Positions 1-5,437 of a stretch of 5,437 bases of DNA are shown here, piece after piece. How positions within the stretch are numbered: position 1 is the stretch's first letter; each line of letters begins with the position of its first letter. Source of the DNA: Anaerolineales bacterium (lineage in GTDB: Bacteria; Chloroflexota; Anaerolineae; Anaerolineales; Villigracilaceae). The DNA lies in contig JAICQC010000322.1 in assembly GCA_025938055.1 (NCBI GenBank), positions 1 to 5,437 of the forward strand, written 5' to 3'. Position numbers and translations under genes: made by a program. The notes beneath the pieces are model-generated. The model saw only the letters and a program-made list of their open reading frames with translations. It made no database searches and had not been told where the DNA came from.

Positions 1-26
1 GGGCTGGGGTGGGGTAGAATCTCGAA

Positions 27-428
27 ATGCCTGCGAGACGAACGACACCCGAAGGATATAAACGTGCCCGTGAGTTGCGGAAAGCTCTTACTCCAGCGGA
101 AAGGAAACTCTGGCTGTACCTGCAAGGGGCAAAGCTCGGAGTCAAGTTTAGAAGACAATACGCACTGGGACCTTATATACCAGACTTCCCCACAGGGGCG
201 CTGTGCGTGCTCTTCCGCAAAAAACTGATCATAGAATTAGATGGCAGCCAGCATCTGGAGCAGTCAGAATATGGTATGGCGTTTTTCGAATCCAAAGGCT
301 ATCGAATTCTGCGTTTCTGGAACCATGACGTGATGAACGACATAGAGACAGTCTTAAAAGTCATTTGGAGTGCGCTGAATGAGGAAGAAAAGGATGGACA
401 AGACAGCGGACGATCCTCTATCCCTTAA
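27..428 (+). CDS. DUF559 endonuclease-like protein (Vsr-like fold), altered core
   Basis: This 133-residue protein matches the DUF559 family, small proteins assigned to the PD-(D/E)XK/Vsr-like nuclease fold; their cellular substrate is mostly unknown. Visible family marks in order are an N-terminal helix with LTPAERKLW (residues 21-29), KFRRQ (40-44), GPYIPDF (48-54, D53 a candidate catalytic acid), LIIELDGSQH (67-76, with E70, D72 and H76), GYRILRFWNHDV (91-102) and a C-terminal helix to about residue 117. Two oddities flank the core. Between PDF and IIELDG there are about 13 residues where I expect about 7. After EQSEY the usual D..R(T) stretch is missing, and the link to the GYR strand is about 3 residues short. 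Both changes keep frame. No clear Shine-Dalgarno precedes the ATG at 27, though a G-rich run lies at 7-14. The end overlaps the next gene. Family assignment is firm; activity is doubtful. Confidence 0.85.
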   Translation: MPARRTTPEGYKRARELRKALTPAERKLWLYLQGAKLGVKFRRQYALGPYIPDFPTGALCVLFRKKLIIELDGSQHLEQSEYGMAFFESKGYRILRFWNHDVMNDIETVLKVIWSALNEEEKDGQDSGRSSIP

Positions 429-993
429 CCAGGGACCTCGACAGCCGCCCTCGCACTGTCTGGTATGGTCAGGGTACGCCGTTTTGATCTGGTCGGCAGC
501 CTTCGGGTTGCTGCACCTTTTGTGGGCGCTGGGGATTGGTTTGTTCATGCTAAAACCATCTGCATTAGATGTATCCCAATTTACAGTGGCGAACCTGGTA
601 ACAGCGGTATTCCTTACCGCAGTGGGGTTTCTCGGTCCCCTGTTTATTTATCTCAGAAGAGGAAGGTTCCTACGCTGGTTGCTGCTTGCAATCTCCCTGG
701 TGGGATGTTCCTTATCGACTTCCCACGGCATTTATGGCATCATCCACCGAACCCTTCAGATTGCAGGAGTTGTCGAGCTGGAGTCAGATCCGTTCCATCT
801 CATGGAACACGCGTATGTATTGTGGGATCTTCTCGTGTTTGAACCCTGGTTTACAATCGAGGGGATTCTGTTGGCAATCGTGGGTTGGTGTACCCTTGAT
901 AGTGCCCGCAACAGACGCATCTGGTTATTCCTTTGTACAGTTGGCGTGATCCTCGGTCTGGTTACAGGTCTAGTAGGGGTTCGAATCGGATAG
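379..993 (+). CDS. multi-pass membrane protein, possibly DUF3995-like
   Basis: This is a predicted inner-membrane protein of 204 residues with about five hydrophobic segments: roughly 33-58, 70-91, 98-123, 145-170 and 181-203. A short charged N-terminus precedes them and an RRGR turn (93-96) follows segment 2. The opening segment (WSAAFGLLHLLWALGIG) and the later WDLLVFEPWF...G (149-162) remind me of DUF3995-type membrane proteins, but I recognise this by eye only and the function is unknown. Two starts are possible. The ATG at 379 has GGAG at 367-370 with 8 nt spacing. The in-frame ATG at 394 has GAGGAAG at 381-387 with 6 nt spacing, and would give 199 residues. Either start lies inside the end of the DUF559 gene (35-50 bp overlap), so the two are probably co-transcribed and translationally coupled. 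The following gene converges from the other strand 59 bp downstream. Confidence 0.7.
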   Translation: MRKKRMDKTADDPLSLNQGPRQPPSHCLVWSGYAVLIWSAAFGLLHLLWALGIGLFMLKPSALDVSQFTVANLVTAVFLTAVGFLGPLFIYLRRGRFLRWLLLAISLVGCSLSTSHGIYGIIHRTLQIAGVVELESDPFHLMEHAYVLWDLLVFEPWFTIEGILLAIVGWCTLDSARNRRIWLFLCTVGVILGLVTGLVGVRIG

Positions 994-1052
994 ATCAATA
1001 GACCTCTTGCAAAAGAAATATGTGTTTTCAAAGGATTGTCAGGCTGCCCTCA

Positions 1053-2399
1053 TCAGCGCGCAGAGGGCTTCATTGGCATGATCAGCACCTTGTCCACCCG
1101 GTGCCCATCCATATCCATCACCTCAAAGCGCAGATCGCTCCACTCAAACTTGTCGCCTACGATGGGAACCCGCCCCATTTTCGCCATGAATAATCCACCC
1201 AGGGTGTCATAGCCGCCAGAGTCCTCGGGCAATTCATCCAATTCCAAAAGCATTTGCAATTCATCCACCGGCATCATCCCGTCCAGCAGCCAGGAGCCGT
1301 CGTCACGCTGGACCGCCGCCGGTTCGCCCTCGTCATCCAGCGCGGGGATGTCGCCAACGATCGCTTCGAGCACATCCGTTAATGTGACCATCCCATCGAC
1401 GGTCCCATATTCATCCACGATCAGCGCTACGGGAGATTTGTCGTGCCGAAGACGCGCCACCACTTCCAATGCCTTCATTCCTTCGGGCACAAAAGGCGGC
1501 ATAGGCAATGATGTCGGAATCGCAACAGAGCGTCCGGCTGCAAATTCCCCCAGCAAATCCTTGGCTCGTAAAATACCGATGACTTTATCAAAATTGCCCT
1601 TGCAAACCACAAAGTTGGTATGACCGGAAGCAAGGATCTTTTGGACGTTCTCTTCCAGCGGGTCTTCCACATCCAGCCAGACGATCTCCGAACGGTGGGT
1701 CATCAGGGAGTTAACGGTCCTGTCGCTCAGGCGAAACACGCGCTCTACAATGTCCTGCTCCACATCTTCGAATATCCCTGTTTGCCGTCCCTGCTCGATC
1801 AGGATCTTGACTTCTTCCTCGGTAATGGCAGGCTCACTGGTGGGTTTGATCCTGAGAACACGGACGAGAATTTCAGTGGAAAAGCTTAACAGGCTCACCA
1901 GGGGTGTGGCAACTTTGGAAATAAAACTCATCAGCGGCGCAACAAAGGAGGCAATGGATTCTGCATTGTTCAGGGCTACGCGCTTGGGAACCAATTCACC
2001 AATGACGAGAGAAAAATAGGTCACCAGGGTGACCACGATGCCAACACCGAGCGTTTCGCTGTAGGGCTGTAGTGCAGGGTAGCGGGCAAAATAACCTGCC
2101 AGCCATTCGGCGATGGTGGCACCCCCAAAGGCGCCGCTCAAGATGCCAATCAGAGTGATGCCGGTTTGTACCGTGGAAAGAAAACGAGTGGGTTGCCGGG
2201 CAAGGGCAAGCGCTCTCTCTGCGCCCTTACTGCCATCCTTCGCGCGCTGCTGCAATCTCACCTTGCGCGCCGAAACAATCGCCATCTCTGCCAGTGAAAA
2301 AAATCCGTTGGTAAAAATGAGCAGGATCAGGATCAGTATTTCGGTTGTAGGAGCGTTCATATGAGATAAAAAGTTTGCCAGGGTAAAAGGCTGACTCAT
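1053..2399 (-). CDS. CNNM/CBS-domain transporter, CorC/TlyC (HlyC) family
   Basis: This 448-residue inner-membrane protein belongs to the CNNM/CorC family, often labelled hemolysin C; characterised bacterial members export Mg2+ in exchange for Na+. The full architecture is present. A DUF21/CNNM membrane domain spans about 18-190, with NGFFSLAEMAIVSARK (31-46), the QTGITLIGILSGAFGG helix (78-93) and GELVPKR (134-140). A CBS pair follows (about 230-285 and 295-350), including the TNFVVCKG strand and DEYGTVDGMVTLTDVLEAIVGDI (329-351). A CorC_HlyC domain lies at about 365-440, with DGMMPVDEL and GGYDTLGGLF. Length is normal for the family. The ATG at 2399 lacks a ribosome binding site at proper distance, since AGAGGAG sits 21 nt away and serves a tiny leader frame instead. 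Methionine 14 (2360) is an alternative start close to where many homologues begin. The substrate is inferred from family; a role as a haemolysin is not supported. Confidence 0.95.
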   Translation of the reverse strand: MSQPFTLANFLSHMNAPTTEILILILLIFTNGFFSLAEMAIVSARKVRLQQRAKDGSKGAERALALARQPTRFLSTVQTGITLIGILSGAFGGATIAEWLAGYFARYPALQPYSETLGVGIVVTLVTYFSLVIGELVPKRVALNNAESIASFVAPLMSFISKVATPLVSLLSFSTEILVRVLRIKPTSEPAITEEEVKILIEQGRQTGIFEDVEQDIVERVFRLSDRTVNSLMTHRSEIVWLDVEDPLEENVQKILASGHTNFVVCKGNFDKVIGILRAKDLLGEFAAGRSVAIPTSLPMPPFVPEGMKALEVVARLRHDKSPVALIVDEYGTVDGMVTLTDVLEAIVGDIPALDDEGEPAAVQRDDGSWLLDGMMPVDELQMLLELDELPEDSGGYDTLGGLFMAKMGRVPIVGDKFEWSDLRFEVMDMDGHRVDKVLIMPMKPSAR

Positions 2400-2413
2400 T
2401 TTATCATAAGCAT
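2396..2413 (-). promoter_or_regulatory. five-codon leader ORF coupled to the CNNM gene
   Basis: On the minus strand the codons ATG CTT ATG ATA AAA TGA (peptide MLMIK) begin at 2413. Their TGA overlaps the ATG of the CNNM gene as ATGA. A strong Shine-Dalgarno, AGAGGAG at 2421-2427, sits 7 nt before the leader ATG but 21 nt before the CNNM ATG. Reading: ribosomes may load on the leader and reinitiate at the transporter start. The sequence facts are direct; a regulatory role is inference. The alternative is that the leader is accidental and the transporter start lies elsewhere. Confidence 0.4.
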
Positions 2414-2471
2414 TGGTCCACTCCTCTCATGCGCTCAATGCAGAATGTCTAACAGGATGGGCTCAAAAAGC

Positions 2472-2567
2472 ATTCACCACGGAGCACACACACCTGCCTG
2501 GGCGGGCGGTGCCAGGGGAGTACACGGAGAAGAATAAAGAGTTTTCTCTGTGCTCTCAGTGGTGAAT
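2472..2567. repeat. interrupted imperfect inverted repeat (intergenic palindrome)
   Basis: The outer arms ATTCACCAC (2472-2480) and GTGGTGAAT (2559-2567) are exact reverse complements. Inside them GAGCACA (2482-2488) pairs with TGTGCTC (2549-2555), and CACGGAGAA (2523-2531) pairs with TTCTCTGTG (2544-2552) with one G-T wobble, around an A-rich loop. The composition (CACGGAG.., TTCTCTGTG.., AGTGGTGAA) is like the dispersed 'CACAGAGA...TCTCTGTG' palindromes seen in intergenic regions of many environmental bacteria. The left arm is broken by a GC-rich unit listed separately. It lies in the 278 bp divergent spacer between the CNNM and pirin genes. It may act as a transcript-end structure or be a non-autonomous mobile palindrome; which one cannot be told here. 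Confidence 0.7.
2489..2522. repeat. GC-rich hairpin unit nested in the left arm of the palindrome
   Basis: About 34 bp of GC-rich DNA separates GAGCACA from CACGGAGAA and has no counterpart in the right arm, so it looks inserted. It carries its own small hairpin: CACC (2491-2494) pairs with GGTG (2508-2511) and GCC (2496-2498) pairs with GGC (2505-2507), with T2495 bulged. CACA/CAC at the two borders could be a short target duplication. Insertion is inferred from the broken symmetry; origin is unknown. Confidence 0.5.
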
Positions 2568-2677
2568 TCCGAAAAAACCCACAAAAGTAGACGCTCCTCC
2601 CAATGGAGTGGCTGCCCCGCGGGCTTCTTATCAACGAGAAACGTAATAGCCTCCCTCCTCACATCATCCAAACTTTC

Positions 2678-3523
2678 ATGAACAACCCACGAACCATTTC
2701 CAAAATTATCGAACCGCAGATCGCCATCGAAGGGGCGGGCGTGAAGCTGCGCCGCTCGATCGCTCCGCGTGTCAGCAACGAATACGATCCCTTTTTGCTC
2801 TTCGACCACTTCGCCTTCAATGACCCGCTGGAAGGTCCCATCCGCGGCTTCCCCTATCACCCGCACCGCGGCATCGAGACCGTCACCTACATGCTCGAAG
2901 GCTCCACAAGTCATCGAGATAGCCTCGGCAATGAGGGGCTCATCGGTCCTGGCGACGTGCAGTGGATGAGCTCGGGGCGTGGCATCCTGCACGAAGAAAT
3001 GCCCCGCCGCGGTCCCAGCGGGAACATCTATGGCTTTCAGCTCTGGGTCAATTTACCGTCGCACCTGAAGATGTCTGAGCCGCGTTACCAGGAAGTGACC
3101 GCTGCAACAATCCCCACGTACGAGAAGGAGGGGGTCAAAATCCGTGTCGTCGCCGGTGAGGTGGACGGCGTGAGCGGTCCGGTTACTGATATTGCCGCTT
3201 CACCGCTCTACATGGATGTTGAGTTGGCTCACGACATCGACTGGCAGTTCCCCATCCCCACAGGACACAGCCTCATCACCTACGTCTTCGAAGGCGAAGG
3301 CGTCTTTTCCGGGCAAACCGTTGCAGCCGTCAAAATGCTCAGGTTCGCCGATGGCGACCACATCACTGTCAAAACAGAGAACAGCCCGGTCCGCTTTATG
3401 CTGATTGCAGGTGCGCCGTTCAAGGAACCGATCGTCCCCTACGGTCCCTTCGTGATGAACACCCTCGAAGAGATCCAGCAGACGCTGCAGGAATTACGCA
3501 ACGGGACGTTTATCAAAGAGTAA
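2678..3523 (+). CDS. pirin family protein (bicupin, metal-binding)
   Basis: This is a cytoplasmic bicupin of 281 residues from the ATG at 2678. The pirin N-terminal cupin is clear: YHPHRGIETVTYMLEG (60-75), SHRDSLGNEGLIGPGDVQWMSSGRGILHEEMP (78-109). The metal ligands known from human pirin and E. coli YhhW are all present as H61, H63, H105 and E107. The Pirin_C cupin follows at about 180-275, with GEGVF and the APFKEP...GPFVMN signature near the end. Family members have been reported as quercetinases or redox-responsive regulators; the role here is unknown. I chose 2678 because homologues begin about ten residues before the VKLRRSI strand. The in-frame ATG at 2603 would add 25 residues with no pirin similarity and starts just past the intergenic repeat. 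No Shine-Dalgarno precedes either start (the region before 2678 is pyrimidine-rich), so leaderless or atypical initiation is possible. The gene stands alone between a divergent and a convergent neighbour. Confidence 0.93.
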   Translation: MNNPRTISKIIEPQIAIEGAGVKLRRSIAPRVSNEYDPFLLFDHFAFNDPLEGPIRGFPYHPHRGIETVTYMLEGSTSHRDSLGNEGLIGPGDVQWMSSGRGILHEEMPRRGPSGNIYGFQLWVNLPSHLKMSEPRYQEVTAATIPTYEKEGVKIRVVAGEVDGVSGPVTDIAASPLYMDVELAHDIDWQFPIPTGHSLITYVFEGEGVFSGQTVAAVKMLRFADGDHITVKTENSPVRFMLIAGAPFKEPIVPYGPFVMNTLEEIQQTLQELRNGTFIKE

Positions 3524-3545
3524 AGTATAGGGCAAATCCGAAACC

Positions 3546-3562
3546 AACCTTGCGAAGGTTTT
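3546..3562 (+). terminator. short intrinsic terminator after pirin
   Basis: The stem AACCTT (3546-3551) and AAGGTT (3555-3560) closes on a three-base loop GCG, and the T run spans 3559-3562. It sits 22 nt after the pirin stop. The stem is short and the T run modest, so it may be weak on its own. It is also the left arm of a larger palindrome that can fold differently. Confidence 0.5.
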
Positions 3563-3604
3563 GATCCATCGAGATTCACTCTCAGGATAAGCCTTCGCGA
3601 GGTT
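3546..3604. repeat. 59 bp nested palindrome between convergent genes
   Basis: The outer arms 3546-3558 and 3592-3604 pair over 13 positions with a single G-U pair. Within the 33 nt between them a second hairpin is nested: ATCC (3564-3567) with GGAT (3585-3588), and GAGA (3571-3574) with TCTC (3580-3583), loop TTCAC. Each outer arm is nearly self-complementary (CCTTGCGAAGG; CCTTCGCGAGG). The right end touches the stop codon of the metal transporter gene. The position between two convergent stops fits a bidirectional terminator; the layered symmetry also fits a small dispersed palindromic element. Confidence 0.7.
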
Positions 3605-5214
3605 TATATTATCCCCATCTCCCCCAATGCTTTCCAAATGATCCCCGCGCCGATGAGGGAAACGAACAGCGCGCTCAACACCGGCACGAATTGGATGATC
3701 CGTCCCTGCGACGGGAAGCGCTCGAAGAGCCGCCCGGCATAGATGAAGAGCATCCCAATGGCGGTCAGCGCGCCTGCCAGTCCCAGGCTGAACGCCAATA
3801 CTAGAATCAGTCCAAACCCGATCTTATTCAAGGCGATGGCGCCCAGCAGAACGACCAGCGCTGACGGACAGGGGATCAACCCGCCCGAGATACCGAGCGC
3901 CAGCAGGCTGCGCCAGGTGACAGGTGAACCGTCCGCACCGGGCGGCATGTGCGAATGTTCCGCATGCGCGTGACCGTGATCATGATGCCTGTGGACGTGC
4001 GGCTGCGCGCTCTGCGCGTGTTGATGGATATGAAGATGCTCACGCGAAGCGGGTGTATTCAATACATGTTTATGCCTGTGACCCGTCCCTTCTCCATGCG
4101 GGTGTTGAAATACCAGGGAATGCGAGTGACCTGAGCGGGCAAAGCTTGTCCCGATTTTGGGAAGCCTCAGCCCGGAGGACCGAAAGCGGCTTGCGAAAAG
4201 ATTGACCCCGATGCCCACCACGAATAACCCGGAGAGCAAACTCATCCAAGGATAGAGCGTCTCTGGAACGATGTACTGCGCGGCAAAGAGTGTGACCAGT
4301 CCAAGTGCGAACACGCCCAGCGTGTGTGTAATGGTCGTGGTCAACCCCAGATAGACGGCGTGCTTCATCGTGCCGCGTGAGCCGACGAGGTATGCGCCGA
4401 CGATCGTCTTGCCGTGACCGGGCGTCAGGGCGTGTATGGCTCCCCAGATGAAGGCGACAGCCAGCGCCAGGAACAGCGCGGGAAGTGTGATCTGCGAAGC
4501 ATCGAGCAGGATCAGGCGAGTAAAGGCATCGTCGCGGCTCGCCAGGGATGAGCTAGCCTGAGGGACAGATACTGAAGGTCCGCTCTGTGCAGGCAGGGCA
4601 GCCACCGCAATTTCAAACTCGACACTGCGCTGTTCCAATGGGCTGCTGAGCAGGTCCTGCGGGTAATTCGTCAGGCGCTCGCTGGGGCTCGTGGACGAGA
4701 ACTCTCCCTGCAGCGTAACGCCATCCGGGATGACGACAACTTCCTGCCATCCCAGCCGACCCGAGAAGGCGTTGTTGCGAAAAGATAATGTAAGGGGCTT
4801 CGTGGCATCCATCGCAGCCTGAAACTCACAGGTCAGCCGCAGTGTGGGCAAGCCGCCCACCCCGGCGGGGAACTCCACAGAGGAAGATGCCAGAGATAGT
4901 GGGACTGCCTGGTTGTCCAGGAGCAGGTGCAGCTTGGGTTGGAGCGACATACATTTATCCGTGTGGTAGCCCGCGGCTTCCGCGGTATCTGCCTGACCGT
5001 TGCCGTTGGCATCGAACAGGGCGATTTCCTGGAAGGCGGGGATCTCTGCCATGTCCATGACATAATCAATCACGATCACGTCACGGCTGACGTGTAATCC
5101 CGCATAGTGATTGACCGTGAAATTGCCCAGTGGGTGGGCAAAAACGTCAGGAACAAAAAGAAAGCAGATAAGCAGTGTGAGAATTACAGTAATTAAACGA
5201 TGAAGTTTTTTCAT
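3604..5214 (-). CDS. RcnA/NiCoT-like nickel/cobalt transporter with secreted N-terminal domain
   Basis: The protein is 536 residues. A signal peptide (about 1-26, KK then a hydrophobic core, VFA|HPLG cleavage) would expose a mature N-terminal histidine. An extracytoplasmic domain follows (27-240), with HPLGNFTVN (27-35), an EF-hand-like loop DANGNGQADTAE (68-79) and two cysteines (C88, C129). The membrane part has about six segments (243-262, 284-311, 320-340, 435-460, 467-492, 508-527). They carry HALTPGHGKT (261-270), H297, and GGLIPCPSA (444-452), the last very like the GGLIPCP motif of RcnA. Between segments 3 and 4 lies a His-rich loop with about 20 histidines in residues 363-422, predicted cytoplasmic if the N-terminal domain is outside. 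Import or export, and Ni versus Co, cannot be told from sequence. The start at 5214 has a weak AAGGG (5224-5228) 9 nt upstream. It lies downstream of the TPR gene and may share its transcript. Confidence 0.87.
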   Translation of the reverse strand: MKKLHRLITVILTLLICFLFVPDVFAHPLGNFTVNHYAGLHVSRDVIVIDYVMDMAEIPAFQEIALFDANGNGQADTAEAAGYHTDKCMSLQPKLHLLLDNQAVPLSLASSSVEFPAGVGGLPTLRLTCEFQAAMDATKPLTLSFRNNAFSGRLGWQEVVVIPDGVTLQGEFSSTSPSERLTNYPQDLLSSPLEQRSVEFEIAVAALPAQSGPSVSVPQASSSLASRDDAFTRLILLDASQITLPALFLALAVAFIWGAIHALTPGHGKTIVGAYLVGSRGTMKHAVYLGLTTTITHTLGVFALGLVTLFAAQYIVPETLYPWMSLLSGLFVVGIGVNLFASRFRSSGLRLPKIGTSFARSGHSHSLVFQHPHGEGTGHRHKHVLNTPASREHLHIHQHAQSAQPHVHRHHDHGHAHAEHSHMPPGADGSPVTWRSLLALGISGGLIPCPSALVVLLGAIALNKIGFGLILVLAFSLGLAGALTAIGMLFIYAGRLFERFPSQGRIIQFVPVLSALFVSLIGAGIIWKALGEMGII

Positions 5215-5279
5215 AAGATCAGGCCCTTAAAGAATGTCCACGTACGTCACGCTCGTCGCATGACGGTCTTTGAAACTGA

Positions 5280-5294
5280 CGGGTTACCAACCCG
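5280..5294 (-). repeat. small hairpin just after the TPR gene stop
   Basis: CGGGTT and AACCCG form a perfect 6 bp stem with a three-base loop (GGT on the minus strand), 2 nt past the TPR stop. On the minus strand it is followed by TCAGTTTC, which is a poor T tract, so strong termination is unlikely. It could be an mRNA processing or attenuation hairpin. The flank GTAGGGCGGGTT resembles dispersed 'GTAGGG-CGGGTT...AACCCG' intergenic repeats, and the TAG stop lies within that flank. The remaining spacer, 5215-5279, shows only a CGTCA/TGACG pair (5245-5249, 5261-5265) and a weak ribosome binding site. Confidence 0.45.
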
Positions 5295-5296
5295 CC

Positions 5297-5437
5297 CTAC
5301 CTTAATGACTCCAACGTCCTTCTTGCTTGCTCAGCATACAATACAGAAAAGTGCGGGTTGATCGAAAGCGCCTGCTCGAGGTATTGACGAGCCTGCACCT
5401 CATTTCCAAGTTTGAGGGCGATCATCCCGGCATGGAA
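5297..5437 (-). CDS. TPR-repeat protein, C-terminal fragment (start beyond window)
   Basis: The last 46 codons and TAG stop of a minus-strand gene run off the right edge. The residues fit a final tetratricopeptide repeat: GMIALKLGNEVQARQYLEQA followed by LSINPHF shows the helix-turn-helix spacing, with the conserved small/large residues and the NP turn (residues 27-28 of the fragment). A short capping helix ends in TLESLR. TPR units form scaffolds for protein-protein contact; the partner is unknown. The gene is co-directional with the metal transporter, whose ATG lies 82 bp after this stop, so a shared transcript is plausible. Too little is visible to tell cellular location or full length. 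The frame stays open to the window edge and the TPR match is good by eye. Confidence 0.77.
   Translation of the reverse strand, partial: FHAGMIALKLGNEVQARQYLEQALSINPHFSVLYAEQARRTLESLR

Noticed and set aside
465..1031. Alternative open frames on both strands over the membrane protein gene
   Set aside because: They lack domain features and ribosome binding sites; the frame 379-993 gives clean membrane segments.
994..1052. CCTCTTGCAAAAG in the convergent spacer as a possible insertion sequence end
   Set aside because: It loosely resembles some transposon ends, but there is no inverted partner, target duplication or transposase in the window.
1046..1068. GCCCTC/GAGGGC inverted repeat at the end of the CNNM gene as a terminator
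   Set aside because: The 6 bp stem overlaps the stop codon and no T tract follows on either strand, so it is too weak to call.
2603..2677. N-terminal extension of pirin from ATG 2603
   Set aside because: The 25 extra residues have no pirin character and no ribosome binding site, and begin just past the repeat; 2678 fits the family length.
2474..2992. 172-codon open frame on the minus strand
   Set aside because: It is antisense to the conserved pirin N-terminal region, and its C-terminus is translated from the intergenic palindrome and its GC-rich insert. No domain is recognisable.
3949..4128. His-codon-rich stretch as a tandem DNA repeat or CRISPR-like array
   Set aside because: The spacing is irregular, no repeat unit recurs exactly, and the frame is coding throughout.
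3743..4205. Plus-strand open frames across the His-rich region
   Set aside because: They are antisense shadows of the CAT/CAC-rich histidine codons of the transporter.
5245..5265. CGTCA/TGACG inverted pair as an operator before the transporter gene
   Set aside because: Only 5 bp each with an 11 bp gap, which is expected by chance, and no regulator nearby supports it.

Overview
The window is 5.4 kb of ordinary bacterial chromosome with moderate G+C, compact genes and several short palindromic repeats between genes. The proteins are a DUF559 endonuclease-like protein, a CNNM/CBS transporter, a pirin, a His-rich RcnA/NiCoT-like metal transporter with a secreted N-terminal domain, and a TPR protein. 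Together with the style of the intergenic repeats, they suggest a member of the Chloroflexota, perhaps Anaerolineae. That placement is an inference from resemblance; no rRNA or other phylogenetic marker is present.

Layout. Positions 27-993 (+) hold two overlapping genes: a DUF559 protein whose core carries two in-frame length changes, then a multi-pass membrane protein of uncertain family (possibly DUF3995-like). Converging on them, 1053-2399 (-) encodes a CNNM-type transporter (CorC/TlyC family), preceded by a five-codon leader frame that has the good ribosome binding site and overlaps the gene start as ATGA. The divergent spacer 2400-2677 carries a ~96 bp imperfect inverted repeat interrupted by a ~34 bp GC-rich hairpin unit. 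Positions 2678-3523 (+) encode a pirin with the full metal-binding set. Between pirin and the next convergent gene lies a 59 bp nested palindrome (3546-3604), probably a bidirectional terminator or a small mobile palindrome. Positions 3604-5214 (-) encode the predicted nickel/cobalt transporter, and 5297-5437 (-) is the C-terminal end of a TPR protein whose start lies beyond the window. The two are co-directional, 82 bp apart, with a small hairpin just after the TPR stop.

Functionally, the CNNM protein and the Ni/Co-type transporter both concern divalent cations, but nothing in the sequence links them in one pathway. The TPR gene and the transporter may share a transcript. I see no defence island, CRISPR array, tRNA, rRNA, transposase or prophage gene. 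The most interesting items are the altered DUF559 core and its overlapping membrane partner, the leader frame before the CNNM gene, the palindromic elements, and the unusual architecture of the metal transporter.
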